Shown here one piece after another: positions 1 through 8,027 of a DNA stretch of 64,000 nucleotides; position 1 is the stretch's first letter; each line of letters begins with the position of its first letter. Source of the DNA: an uncultured Treponema sp. (GTDB lineage Bacteria; Spirochaetota; Spirochaetia; Treponematales; Treponemataceae); the NCBI GenBank assembly GCA_910584475.1, contig CAJUBD010000006.1, forward strand, positions 62,001 through 126,000. The letters run 5' to 3'. Under the pieces are notes generated by a model that was not told the origin of the DNA, did no database searches, and saw only the letters and a program-made list of their open reading frames with translations. The translations under genes were made by a program, and so were the position numbers.

Positions 1-260
1 ATTTCATGCGCGGCTTCTATTGCCTTTAGCGCGGCAAATCCAAGCCTCAGTCCCGTAAAAGAGCCTGGTCCTGAGCACAATGCCGTGTAGTCCAATTCGC
101 TCGGCTCGATTTCCGTCTGCGCCAAAACATAGTCGATTGCGGGCAGAAGCTTTTCGCTTTGTCTCATGCCGATGTCTAGCGTGAGCGAAACCAAGTTTGC
201 GTCTTTTTTCGCCGCCACGGTTATTCTTGAAATTGAAGTGTCCAGCGCGAACGCGTTCAT
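1..260 (-). CDS. tsaB: tRNA threonylcarbamoyladenosine biosynthesis protein TsaB (partial)
   Basis: N-terminal 86 residues of TsaB; the rest lies beyond the left edge. TsaB is the non-catalytic ASKHA-fold partner that pairs with TsaD and TsaE to make t6A37 in ANN-decoding tRNAs. Seen: the opening strand MNAFALDTS and the family signature GPGSFTGLRLG at about residues 64-74. The ATG overlaps the tsaE stop by four bases (ATGA), so translation is probably coupled. The grouping with tsaE supports the call. Confidence 0.93.
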   Translation of the reverse strand, partial: MNAFALDTSISRITVAAKKDANLVSLTLDIGMRQSEKLLPAIDYVLAQTEIEPSELDYTALCSGPGSFTGLRLGFAALKAIEAAHE

Positions 261-718
261 TTTTCGTCTCCGAAATTTTCGTAAGGCCAATTTTCCACGA
301 CGATTTTTCGCGATGAAAGCGCGGAATTTTCCGTTTCGCTTGAATCGCTTTCAATCTTTATTTTTATCGTCCGCGACGGCAGTTCTTCCATGATTTTTTC
401 GCTCCACTCGATGACGCAGACTCCGTTTCCATAAAGCATTTCGTCCGCGCCCAAATTTGCGAAGTCATCCGCGCCTTGCAAGCGGTACACGTCGAAATGA
501 TAAAGAGGCATTTTCCCCGCATATTCAGAAACGAGGCAGAAAGTGGGGCTTGTGATTGTTTCGCTCACGCCGAGAGAGCGCGCGATTCCCTTTGTGATCG
601 TGGTTTTTCCGGCGGCAAGATTTCCCTCAAGCGCGATGACATCGCCTGGATGCAAAAACGCGCCGAGCCTTTCCCCGAGCGCGACGGTTTCTTCCGCCGA
701 AATTGTGCGGAAATTCAT
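257..718 (-). CDS. tsaE: tRNA threonylcarbamoyladenosine biosynthesis ATPase TsaE
   Basis: P-loop ATPase of the t6A tRNA-modification machinery (153 aa, normal for the family). The Walker A motif GNLAAGKTT is at residues 32-40, followed by the conserved TSPTF segment, the YHFDVYRL stretch and the VIEWSEK motif typical of TsaE/YjeE. It overlaps tsaB downstream and the small upstream gene by four bases each, giving a tight three-gene unit transcribed leftward from the promoter near 1.15 kb. Confidence 0.95.
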   Translation of the reverse strand: MNFRTISAEETVALGERLGAFLHPGDVIALEGNLAAGKTTITKGIARSLGVSETITSPTFCLVSEYAGKMPLYHFDVYRLQGADDFANLGADEMLYGNGVCVIEWSEKIMEELPSRTIKIKIESDSSETENSALSSRKIVVENWPYENFGDEK

Positions 719-978
719 ATCGGCAAAGTTCCGTTGTCATCAAGCTTTAAAATGAATTCCTTTAGAGCCTGAGTGATCGGCAAAGCCGGATAATTCGGCT
801 GATTTAAGAGACTGATGTCAATTTCCTTGTTCCCAAACGGTCCCATCTCAATGCAGAATTCGATTTCCGAATCCACGATCTCGGTGGGCAGTTTGAGCGA
901 AGCGACGGCCTTGTAGCGTCTTATGTAATAAATCGCGCCAGGCTCTCGCTCGACATTCTTTAGTTCAAGTACAGTCAT
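715..978 (-). CDS. conserved hypothetical protein, first gene of the tsaE-tsaB operon
   Basis: An 87-residue soluble protein with no signal peptide or membrane segment and no motif I recognise. Its stop overlaps the tsaE start by four bases, so it is co-translated with tsaE. It follows a leader of about 150 nt with hairpins (repeat at 1008-1051) and a strong promoter (1137-1165). No clear Shine-Dalgarno lies near the ATG, so the start is likely but not proven. Function unknown. Confidence 0.7.
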   Translation of the reverse strand: MTVLELKNVEREPGAIYYIRRYKAVASLKLPTEIVDSEIEFCIEMGPFGNKEIDISLLNQPNYPALPITQALKEFILKLDDNGTLPI

Positions 979-1007
979 AAGCTAAACCAAAATTTGATGT
1001 TCCTTAA

Positions 1008-1051
1008 AATTAAGCACCGCAGGAAGTTTCAACTTCCGAGGATGCTTAATT
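1008..1051 (-). repeat. 44-bp leader hairpin, family 1 copy A
   Basis: Read on the minus strand, outer arms AATTAAGCA and TGCTTAATT (9 bp) enclose a TCCTC/TGCGG internal loop and a 7-bp inner stem GGAAGTT/AACTTCC around GA. The same 44-nt architecture occurs upstream of leuD at 41566-41609 with a different but still paired inner stem. Both copies run straight into TTTTAAGG. A 3' half copy ending in GCGGTGCTTAATTTTAAAG lies at about 1097-1120. Confidence 0.8.
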
Positions 1052-1136
1052 CGTTCGCGTTTGCAACTCGTTGCGTTGCGGACAAGTGCAAACGTTCTTT
1101 AAAATTAAGCACCGCCGAAAACATCAAGTTCCCGAT

Positions 1137-1165
1137 ATTATAGCACACCTCGAAAAAAAAATCAA
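1137..1165 (-). promoter_or_regulatory. sigma70-type promoter for the tsaEB operon
   Basis: Minus strand: TTGATT (1160-1165), a 17-nt spacer that includes T7, and TATAAT (1137-1142). Transcription would start near 1130 and give a leader of about 150 nt carrying the family-1 hairpins. It sits just past the PilZ gene stop at 1171, separating the flagellar block from the tsaEB unit. Confidence 0.8.
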
Positions 1166-1170
1166 GTGCC

Positions 1171-2241
1171 TTATACATAATTGTATACATAAGAAAAGAT
1201 TTCGTTTCGCTGTTTTCCCGAAATGTCAAGGAAAGAAATGTGCAGCGCGTACAAGCCTTTCTTTTTGCCGACGCTTACAATCAGTCCGCAGCATTCGATT
1301 TTCTCATATCCCGAAAGCTTCATTTCCATCCATATCTTTTGGTTGCGGCTTATGGGCAGTTTCGTTATAATCATACAGCCGCTCGCCGAAATGTCCACGA
1401 GCCACCCCCTGTATCTGTTTTCCTTTGGCCTGTACTTCGTATCTCCGTTCTTTCCCTTGACTTCTTTTACCGCGCTGAAAATGCAGTCCACGCCTACGTT
1501 CGCCCTTTTGTATTCCCTCATGTTTTGCATGGAAAGTGCGCTCATGTGCTGGATGACCATTTCCCTGGTGCCGCCGTTCCCGGATTGAAAGCGAATCAAC
1601 CTTGTCGTAAGCGAATACTTGTTGCTTTGATGGGGAAAATATTTCATGTCGAATTTTTCTAGAGGTTTCGGACAGAATTCTGACTTTTCAAAATCTTTCG
1701 GTACGGAGAGGGTCAAGTCCTCCTTTTCGTTTTTGAGTATTTTGAACTCGTATTGGTTTCCCAGAGGACTTTCAAAAATCAAAGTCTCTCCGACCGGTAT
1801 ATTGTGCGACGAGGAAATTGTCCTCTTTACGGAGAGAATCTTGTCCAAGTGGGCGCGAAGCTTGAAAAATGCGAGCATCTCTTCTTCCGAACCGTCGCCA
1901 TCGTTTTTCATCCTTTCAAATTCGCGTTTGAACAAATTGTCGATTTCCTCCGGATTCGACCAACTGTAATAAATGTTCCGGATTTTCGTCGCGCTGCAAA
2001 TTTTGAAAAGCAAGTTCGCTTCAGGGCGAGTCAGGTTTATCTTTTTCGCCAAAGCCTGAACGTCGGGCAAAGTCGTCGCGCGGTTTTTTTGCGCCTCGAC
2101 ATATTTGGGGGAACTCAGGTATTTCTTTAGGAGGAGCGTCAAAAACCAGATTAAAAGCAAAATCGCGATTACGGCAATGGCAATCAATATGACCACATAT
2201 TGAATCGCCGTTTGCCTCGCCGCCAAAGGTGAGCCGCCCAT
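1171..2241 (-). CDS. membrane-anchored PilZ-domain protein (c-di-GMP effector)
   Basis: 356 aa. One membrane helix at about residues 14-38, a central region of unknown fold, and a C-terminal PilZ domain. The c-di-GMP signature is intact: arginines in RYR at 276-278, then D283-x-S285-x-x-G288. PilZ proteins bind cyclic di-GMP and often tune flagellar motility, which suits its place at the end of the fliD-flaG-flaB cluster. It begins one base after the upstream gene stop (2243), so they form one operon. Confidence 0.85.
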   Translation of the reverse strand: MGGSPLAARQTAIQYVVILIAIAVIAILLLIWFLTLLLKKYLSSPKYVEAQKNRATTLPDVQALAKKINLTRPEANLLFKICSATKIRNIYYSWSNPEEIDNLFKREFERMKNDGDGSEEEMLAFFKLRAHLDKILSVKRTISSSHNIPVGETLIFESPLGNQYEFKILKNEKEDLTLSVPKDFEKSEFCPKPLEKFDMKYFPHQSNKYSLTTRLIRFQSGNGGTREMVIQHMSALSMQNMREYKRANVGVDCIFSAVKEVKGKNGDTKYRPKENRYRGWLVDISASGCMIITKLPISRNQKIWMEMKLSGYEKIECCGLIVSVGKKKGLYALHISFLDISGKQRNEIFSYVYNYV

Positions 2242-2242
2242 A

Positions 2243-2833
2243 TTACAGTTCCCTTACGGCATCCGCAAGTGCTTTAAGCCTCGGGCTGATTTCGTATTCG
2301 GCAAGATCGCCCAAAAGCACCGTGTCGCCGTTTTCCATCGCGCCGTTCAAGTCGTTGAAAATCGGCATGAAATCCGCGAAAAACTCCGAAAGGCTTTTTC
2401 CCTCCACGCTGATTTTTCCGAACTTTTCGGGGAAAAGCGCGGATACAGCCGTGACATGGCAGAATTTGTCCAATGCGTCCGCGAGCCGGGCAATCGAGGC
2501 TTTCGCCTTGGAATCGCTTCCGCTTTGAAAAAGCGCGGGAAGTTCCAGCAAATTGTCTGCGGTCGCGCTTATTTCCGCCGCGGAATCCTTGAACGCCTCT
2601 GCAACCGCTTCCTCGGAAACTGTCGTAAGTTCGACCAGTGTTTCGTCCTTCAAATCCTGCGCGGCGGCATCGTCGAATTCATCCGCGCTGATTTCCTTTC
2701 CGTCAATCTTTATTCCTATCGTGGCGCATTTGTTTTCCGCCGCCGTCTCTTCAAAAGAGCGCAGCACTTCTCCCACGGTCTTTTCGCCTTCGAGCGTTAT
2801 GTCGATTTCCTGTCCGTTTACAAAAAAATGCAT
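2243..2833 (-). CDS. conserved hypothetical protein of the flagellar cluster
   Basis: 196 aa, acidic, soluble, no signal peptide. The first 60 residues look like a small beta-grasp-like module (MHFFVNGQEIDITL, then KTVGEVL); the rest is predicted helical. I do not recognise the family. It lies between fliD and the PilZ gene. SD AGGAGG precedes the ATG, and a family-2 repeat leader (2846-2942) lies just upstream. The position suggests a flagellar or chaperone-like role, but this is context only. Confidence 0.7.
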   Translation of the reverse strand: MHFFVNGQEIDITLEGEKTVGEVLRSFEETAAENKCATIGIKIDGKEISADEFDDAAAQDLKDETLVELTTVSEEAVAEAFKDSAAEISATADNLLELPALFQSGSDSKAKASIARLADALDKFCHVTAVSALFPEKFGKISVEGKSLSEFFADFMPIFNDLNGAMENGDTVLLGDLAEYEISPRLKALADAVREL

Positions 2834-2845
2834 GTTTCCTCCTAA

Positions 2846-2942
2846 TAAAAAAAGTCAAGAGCAAAATTTCAAGTTCGCAAAGCAAACTTGAAATGACAAA
2901 AGTGCCGCGCCATTTGTGCACTGCTTTTGTCATGCCTCCTTT
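2846..2942 (-). repeat. leader repeat, family 2 copy A (two hairpins plus upstream mini-ORF start)
   Basis: Minus strand: AGGAGGCATGACAAAAG, then the arm CTTTTGTCAT completing a 10-bp stem, then CAAGTTTGC/GCGAACTTG, ending in GCTCTTGACTTTTT before the SD of the 2833 gene. The same string of elements precedes the lipoprotein gene at 26338 (copy at 26177-26335). SD plus ATG at 2931-2933 could start a short ORF that runs into the downstream gene out of frame. Confidence 0.75.
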
Positions 2943-2963
2943 TATTTTGTCAACGGCTTTACG

Positions 2964-5033
2964 CTACTTGTTTCCGCTTTGTTGCTTGCCGAAATTGGAA
3001 ATCGCGTTTTGCTGGCTTTCAAGGCTGTTCAACGCGCCTTCCATTTGTCCGTATTTATAGCGCAAGTCCGCCTCTTTTTTGTCGAGCTGCGTTTCCAGCC
3101 TCGCGATTTTTTTCTGCGAAGCGTCGATTTGCCTGTCGAGCAAACTTGTCTTTGTCGCGAGAATTCCGCCGCTCTGGACATAGCTTGTCAAATGCTTGTC
3201 TATCAAATATCCGATTCCGCTGTCGACAATCAAGTCTCCGTCGGTGTCGTAGCCGAAAATCTTTTTTATGTCGTCAAGGTTGTCGCGCAAATTTTCATCG
3301 AGTTTCTTTTCGTCAATTTCAAGATATCCGCGCATTTTGCCCGGATTGTAGCCGGAAAAATTCGTCGCGTTCGTGCTTATTCCGATTTGCGAAAGCATCG
3401 TGATAGCGGCATTGTCATCGAAATTGTAGCGCGCCGCGACAATCTGCTGCATCGTGCCCTTCGCGCTCGAAAGCGTGAAATCGTTGAAAAAAAGCCCGAG
3501 TTTTTTTTCGTATCCTTCGCGCTCGTCCGCGCTCAAATAGTCCAGCTCTTGGATTATTTCAGGCTTGTTTTGCGAAAGCACGTTGAGTTCAGCGACAGTC
3601 TGATTGTATTTTCCCACGAAATTTATCAAAGCGTTTTTCGCGCTTTCCGTGTCGGGATTGATTGAAATCGTCGCGGTCCGTTCCGTCTTTTCGTTTACAT
3701 GAAGCGTAACGCCCGGAACAATGTCGTCTATCGTGTTGTTCGGGCGCGAGATTGTTATTCCCTCGTATTTTATCACCGCGTCTCCGGCTTGGCTCACCGC
3801 ATGCAAAGGCTCGTATCCCAAAGACTTGGAAGCGTCAAATGCCGACATTCCGCTCAAGTTCAGCTCGATTCCCGTGTTGCGGTTTCTTATGACAATCGCG
3901 CTTGTATCGGGAAATTCCTTCGCGTCGAGTGTTACCTTCACTCCGTCGTCGCCGAAATTCCAAAGGACTTTTTCCACGGGAATTTCTTTTTCAAATCCGC
4001 TTGAATCCATCGCGTACAAAACAGAATCGTCGCGAATCTCTTCCAAAGGCGGCATTTCTTTGGCTTGGCTCGGCGCGATTCCAGTATCGGATTTCTCATT
4101 GTAAACGCTGATTCCTTTGAACGTGACTCCGCCCGCGTCCGGAATTTCGGGTCTTCCGCGAGAGGCGTTTATCGCCGAAGTGATGTCCGGCACTTTTTTC
4201 GCACGCAAATTGAATTCGATTTGAGAATTCTCGTTTTCGGCGACGGAGCGGGGTAGCGCGATTACCGCTCCTCCTCTTGGACCGATATTGATTCCGTTTT
4301 GGACGACCCTTACTGTGGTCGTGCCCAAAGGCGGCATGCTTTCCGCCGCGGCTTCCCTTGAATTGTTCGGCGCGGAAATTTCAGACATGCTCGTTCCGAA
4401 TGAGGTAGAATCGGAAGCGGCTTTCCTTATCATCTGCTTTTCGATGGCAAAATCCAAAGCGGAATCTTCAAATGCTATTCTGTTTTCCGCGCCTGTTTTG
4501 AGAGATTCCAATAAAAGGGCTTTTTTTCCTTTGTTTACGCCGATAAGAGACGCCTTGAGAACGTCCGCGCCGCGCTTGTTGAGCGAGGTTATGAAATCTT
4601 CGACTTTTCCTCCTCGCCATTTGAATGAAACTTTGCTTTCCCCGATTTTGAATGTATATGTGCCTTCCGGAACTGTTTCGCCTTTTTCGATTTCCTTTGA
4701 AAGAAACCTGTCGGCCGTCGCCGGAGTGATGACGTCTATTTTAAAAGAAGAGTAGGGCGCATCCTTTCCTGCGTCCGCAGTTATGGCGAATTCATCGCTT
4801 GACGAGGCCAGTTTGTTGTTGAATGGGTTGTCAAACGAATAAAGTGACTTTACGCTGTCTCGCAGGGATGACATTTTCTGATTGATGTCTCGCCACGCGC
4901 TTTGCTGCGTTTTGTACGATTCAAGCGTATCCTGCTCCCTTGTAAGCGGAATACGTTCTACCTTCATCAGACCTTCTACGAGATCGTTGGTCTTGTACTT
5001 GTCGCTGACCCCAGGTATGTTTACGCCTGCCAT
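2964..5033 (-). CDS. fliD: flagellar filament cap protein FliD (HAP2)
   Basis: 689 aa. FliD caps the growing filament and guides flagellin folding. The N-terminal FliD domain is clear (MAGVNIPGVSDKYKTNDLV, then VERIPLTREQD). The C-terminal FliD domain spans about 430-680 and ends in a coiled coil with many Lys/Gln/Glu residues. The protein is longer than the typical 450-500 aa through an enlarged middle region, as is common for spirochaetes. It lies between flaG and the unknown flagellar gene. Confidence 0.93.
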   Translation of the reverse strand: MAGVNIPGVSDKYKTNDLVEGLMKVERIPLTREQDTLESYKTQQSAWRDINQKMSSLRDSVKSLYSFDNPFNNKLASSSDEFAITADAGKDAPYSSFKIDVITPATADRFLSKEIEKGETVPEGTYTFKIGESKVSFKWRGGKVEDFITSLNKRGADVLKASLIGVNKGKKALLLESLKTGAENRIAFEDSALDFAIEKQMIRKAASDSTSFGTSMSEISAPNNSREAAAESMPPLGTTTVRVVQNGINIGPRGGAVIALPRSVAENENSQIEFNLRAKKVPDITSAINASRGRPEIPDAGGVTFKGISVYNEKSDTGIAPSQAKEMPPLEEIRDDSVLYAMDSSGFEKEIPVEKVLWNFGDDGVKVTLDAKEFPDTSAIVIRNRNTGIELNLSGMSAFDASKSLGYEPLHAVSQAGDAVIKYEGITISRPNNTIDDIVPGVTLHVNEKTERTATISINPDTESAKNALINFVGKYNQTVAELNVLSQNKPEIIQELDYLSADEREGYEKKLGLFFNDFTLSSAKGTMQQIVAARYNFDDNAAITMLSQIGISTNATNFSGYNPGKMRGYLEIDEKKLDENLRDNLDDIKKIFGYDTDGDLIVDSGIGYLIDKHLTSYVQSGGILATKTSLLDRQIDASQKKIARLETQLDKKEADLRYKYGQMEGALNSLESQQNAISNFGKQQSGNK

Positions 5034-5077
5034 AAATCCCTGATGACCTTAAAAGACGATATGCCTCCCACCCAATC

Positions 5078-5452
5078 TTAAATCATTTGGTCAAACAAAA
5101 GACCCATGGTCTTTCGCATGTTGATTTTTATCCGCTGCATATCCTCGGATGGAATTTCCTTTACCACTTTGTTTGTGGAAGAATCCACCACCCTGACTAC
5201 GACGCTGCCCAGTTCTTCATTCACTGAAAACTGAAGCTTTCGTCCCATCACTTGATCCGACAGTCTCTGGAGCTGTTGGGTGCTGGCTTGGGCCTGAGCC
5301 ATGGTTTGCTCGATATTTTGAACGACCTTTGCGCCGTTCGCGATGTTGAGCCGCTGTTCTACACTTCCTGTATCAGCCTTGCTGAGTTGGACGGAACTGT
5401 AGTGCTTCTGGCCATCCATTGCCAAAGACTGACCTATGCCGTTTACGTTCAT
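5078..5452 (-). CDS. flaG: FlaG-family flagellar protein
   Basis: 124 aa from the ATG at 5452, chosen because GGAGG sits seven bases upstream; the reading frame extends further upstream without support. The C-terminal 55 residues match FlaG: KLQFSVNEELGSVVVRVVD, then KEIPSEDM and GLLFDQ. FlaG influences filament length in other bacteria. The gene is 44 bp ahead of fliD in the same direction. The N-terminal half is Gln-rich and helical. Confidence 0.9.
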   Translation of the reverse strand: MNVNGIGQSLAMDGQKHYSSVQLSKADTGSVEQRLNIANGAKVVQNIEQTMAQAQASTQQLQRLSDQVMGRKLQFSVNEELGSVVVRVVDSSTNKVVKEIPSEDMQRIKINMRKTMGLLFDQMI

Positions 5453-5611
5453 AGGTGTTCCTCCTTGTAAGTTGCGAAAAAATGCGCAGCATTTTTCCAC
5501 TCGACGGGCCTGCTTTGCAAGCCCGAAAGTTTGGAGGAAAGGAAGGGGCGCACCTTCCCTTCCTCCGTTCGTCCGAAAAGACGACATCCAGCGATCTCTT
5601 CGGATTTAGTC

Positions 5612-6463
5612 CTATCTCAAGAGCGCGAGAACGTTCTGAGATTGCGCGTTTGCCTGTGCGAGCATCGCGGTTCCAGACTGTGTGAGAATCTGGTTCTTTG
5701 TGTACTCGACGATTTCGGCCGCCATGTCCGTGTCGCGAATTCGAGACTCTGAAGCCTGAAGGTTTTCGGCGGCAATTGCGATTCCATTCGATGCCATTTC
5801 AAAGCGGTTCTGGTACGCGCCAAGATCCGCGCGCTGCTTCGCAATGTTTTTGAGTGCTTCGTCAACTGTGCCGATCGCCGCATTCGCCTGGTCGGCGGAC
5901 GCGATGTTGATTTGCTCTTCATTTCCTTGGCTTCCTTTGAGACCAAGGGCTTCGGCAGACATATTGCCTACATAGGCGCGGACATTCTGATCCATGTTTG
6001 CTCCGATTTGGAACAAAATTCCGTCAGTGTCTCCGCCCTCGGCGAATCGTCCCGTAAGAAGAGACATGCCGTTGAACTGAGCCTGGCTCGCGATGCGGTC
6101 TACTTCAGATACAAGCTGTGATACTTCTACCTGAATCTGCATGCGGTCTTCGTCGGAATAAATTCCGTTGGCAGACTGCACTGCGAGTTCACGCACGCGC
6201 TGAAGAATGTCTGTAGTTTCCTGCAAATATCCTTCGGTGGTCTGGATGAACGAAACTCCGTTTTGGATGTTCCTGTTCGCCTGATTCAAACCGCGGATTT
6301 GGGCGCGCATCTTTTCGGAAACTGCAAGTCCCGAAGCGTCGTCGCCCGCGCGGTTGATTCTCTCGCCAGAACTGAGCTTTTCGATGTTTCCCATCAGCGC
6401 GTCATTGGATACTCCAAGTGTGCGGTCGGCATACAAAGCGCTCATGTTGTGGTTAATAATCAT
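5612..6463 (-). CDS. flaB: flagellin FlaB, core filament protein (copy 1)
   Basis: 283 aa. Conserved flagellin ends: MIINHNMSALYADRTLG at the start and AMLAQANAQSQNVLALLR at the end, with a short central domain as in spirochaete FlaB. It forms the periplasmic filament core. It differs from the 6868-7728 copy mainly in the middle. It has its own sigma70 promoter (6692-6720) and a leader of about 220 nt with an 11-bp hairpin, so it may be controlled separately from its neighbour. Which T. pallidum FlaB it matches cannot be decided here. Confidence 0.95.
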   Translation of the reverse strand: MIINHNMSALYADRTLGVSNDALMGNIEKLSSGERINRAGDDASGLAVSEKMRAQIRGLNQANRNIQNGVSFIQTTEGYLQETTDILQRVRELAVQSANGIYSDEDRMQIQVEVSQLVSEVDRIASQAQFNGMSLLTGRFAEGGDTDGILFQIGANMDQNVRAYVGNMSAEALGLKGSQGNEEQINIASADQANAAIGTVDEALKNIAKQRADLGAYQNRFEMASNGIAIAAENLQASESRIRDTDMAAEIVEYTKNQILTQSGTAMLAQANAQSQNVLALLR

Positions 6464-6591
6464 TTTTTAGCCCTCCATGTTATGGAAATGCACCGCCTCA
6501 TGCGATGCTTCCCGCCTCTGAGCGAGACGGTCGCCGCGCGCCCGAACGATTTTTGCGCCCTCGTCCGAGAGTTTTGTTCGACTGTCTCCGG

Positions 6592-6633
6592 CAGGAAAAA
6601 GCATTCTAGAAAAATCTAAAACGCTTTTTCCTG
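6592..6633 (-). promoter_or_regulatory. perfect 11-bp hairpin in the flaB leader
   Basis: Arms CAGGAAAAAGC and GCTTTTTCCTG flank a 20-nt loop that itself contains a small palindrome. It lies in the 5' untranslated region of the 5612-6463 flagellin, about 130 nt before the start codon, and could control translation, stability or early termination. Confidence 0.6.
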
Positions 6634-6691
6634 CGTCAGAGGCACATGGAAAGCCATTTTTGTCAAAGAACAATTAAAATCGCCTTCAAAC

Positions 6692-6720
6692 AGTATAAGC
6701 GGATTTTTCGAATTTGTAAA
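6692..6720 (-). promoter_or_regulatory. sigma70-type promoter of flaB copy 1
   Basis: Minus strand TTTACA (6715-6720), 17-nt spacer, TATACT (6692-6697). It contrasts with the FliA-type promoter of the upstream flaB copy and gives an untranslated leader of about 220 nt. Confidence 0.8.
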
Positions 6721-6867
6721 GGGGTTGGAGCAACAAAAGCCGCTTTTTTTTCGTTTTTTTGACAAGATTAGGATTGGAAGTCGAGTCGGGAAAGGCGGCT
6801 TTGAGATTTCGGAGTCTTCCAAAAATCTTGCCGTCCATCCCTTTCCCTAAAATTCCAATCCAAATGC

Positions 6868-7728
6868 TTATCTCAGCAAAGAGAGCACGTTTTGGCTCTG
6901 CGAGTTTGCCTGAGCGAGCATCGCGGTGCCGGCCTGCTGAAGGATGGTGTTCTTCGTGAATTCGACCATCTGGCTCGCCATGTCCGTGTCGCGGATGCGG
7001 CTTTCGGCGGCCTGGAGATTTTCAGCGGAGATGTCCAAACCTTTGACGGCATACTCCATTCGGTTTTGGTACGCACCGAGGTCGGCGCGCTGCTTGTTGA
7101 TTTTGACAAGAGCGGCGTCAATCGTGCCAATGGCGCGGTTCGAATCTTCCGGAGTTTGAAGAGAAATCTTTTCTCCTGTTCCAAGCATTCGCACTCCGAG
7201 CGCTTCCGCCGTCATGGTTCCGATGTACACCTGCATGCGCTGATCCATGTTCGCGCCGATGTGGAACCACATTGAGCCTGTAACGACATTTTCGCCCATG
7301 GCTTGCGCGAAGCGTCCCGTGAGCATGTTCATGCCGTTGAACTGAGCCGAACTTGCGATGCGGTCGACTTCAGAGACGAGCGCGCTCACTTCCACCTGAA
7401 TCTGCATTCTGTCCTCATCGGAGTAAATTCCGTTTGAAGACTGCACGGCGAGTTGCCTGATGCGCTGCATGATGTCAGTGGTTTCCTGCAAGTAACCTTC
7501 GGTCGTCTGAATGAAGCTGATTCCGTTCTGCGCGTTCTGGCTGGCTTGGTTCAAGCCGCGGATCTGGGCGCGCATCTTTTCAGAAACAGCGAGTCCCGAA
7601 GCGTCGTCGCCCGCGCGGTTGATTTTCATGCCTGAAGAGAGCTTTTCCATATCTTTGGAAAGATCGAGGCCCGTTACGCCCAATTGACGATTGGCATACA
7701 ATGCCGACATGTTGTGGTTGATAACCAT
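6868..7728 (-). CDS. flaB: flagellin FlaB, core filament protein (copy 2)
   Basis: 286 aa, full flagellin: N-terminal MVINHNMSALYANRQLG, the SGMKINRAGDDASGLAVSE helix, and C-terminal AQANSQSQNVLSLLR. SD GGAGG precedes the ATG. Transcribed leftward from a FliA-like promoter (7914-7942) through a leader of about 180 nt holding a 12-bp hairpin. Divergent from rdgB. Confidence 0.95.
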   Translation of the reverse strand: MVINHNMSALYANRQLGVTGLDLSKDMEKLSSGMKINRAGDDASGLAVSEKMRAQIRGLNQASQNAQNGISFIQTTEGYLQETTDIMQRIRQLAVQSSNGIYSDEDRMQIQVEVSALVSEVDRIASSAQFNGMNMLTGRFAQAMGENVVTGSMWFHIGANMDQRMQVYIGTMTAEALGVRMLGTGEKISLQTPEDSNRAIGTIDAALVKINKQRADLGAYQNRMEYAVKGLDISAENLQAAESRIRDTDMASQMVEFTKNTILQQAGTAMLAQANSQSQNVLSLLR

Positions 7729-7806
7729 AGTATTTCCTCCTTGGAAATATGAACGCCGCCGCGAAAATTCCGCGCCGACTCAAGGCAAAATCCTTTTTGC
7801 CCGAAA

Positions 7807-7855
7807 TATAAAAATGTGCTTCAGCATAACAAGGCTACATCCACACATTTTTATA
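7807..7855 (-). promoter_or_regulatory. 12-bp hairpin in the flaB copy 2 leader
   Basis: Perfect arms TATAAAAATGTG and CACATTTTTATA around a 25-nt loop, midway between the FliA-type promoter and the start codon. Confidence 0.6.
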
Positions 7856-7913
7856 CTGAATCGTTTGAAGTCAACTCCGACGGAGCTTTACCCTTCATAA
7901 CTCCTCACTTACT

Positions 7914-7942
7914 ATTTTCGGACGCATCGCGGAAAAACTTTA
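7914..7942 (-). promoter_or_regulatory. FliA (sigma28)-type promoter of flaB copy 2
   Basis: Minus strand TAAAG (7938-7942), 16 nt, CCGAAAAT (7914-7921). This resembles the FliA consensus TAAAGTTT-N11-GCCGATAA, and the same arrangement precedes flgF and flgG in this window. Confidence 0.75.
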
Positions 7943-7992
7943 GCGTTTTTTTCTGATTTTTTCGCGAATTTTTTTATTTTTTTTGAAAAAAC

Positions 7993-8021
7993 TTGAAAAT
8001 TCCTGAAAGAAATGTTAAAAT
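7993..8021 (+). promoter_or_regulatory. leaderless sigma70 promoter of rdgB
   Basis: TTGAAA (7993-7998), 17-nt spacer, TAAAAT (8016-8021). The ATG at 8028 begins after exactly six bases, where transcription should start. No Shine-Dalgarno is possible. Confidence 0.8.
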
Positions 8022-8027
8022 CTTGAT

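Noticed and set aside
4..354. 116-residue minus-strand frame at the left edge
   Set aside because: Wrong frame over tsaB and the end of tsaE; both real genes have clear motifs and an ATGA overlap.
5475..5605. Palindromes upstream of flaG as a further family-1 or family-2 copy
   Set aside because: Hairpins are present (such as GGAGGAAAGG with CCTTCCTCC) but share no sequence with either family; more likely a terminator after flaB.
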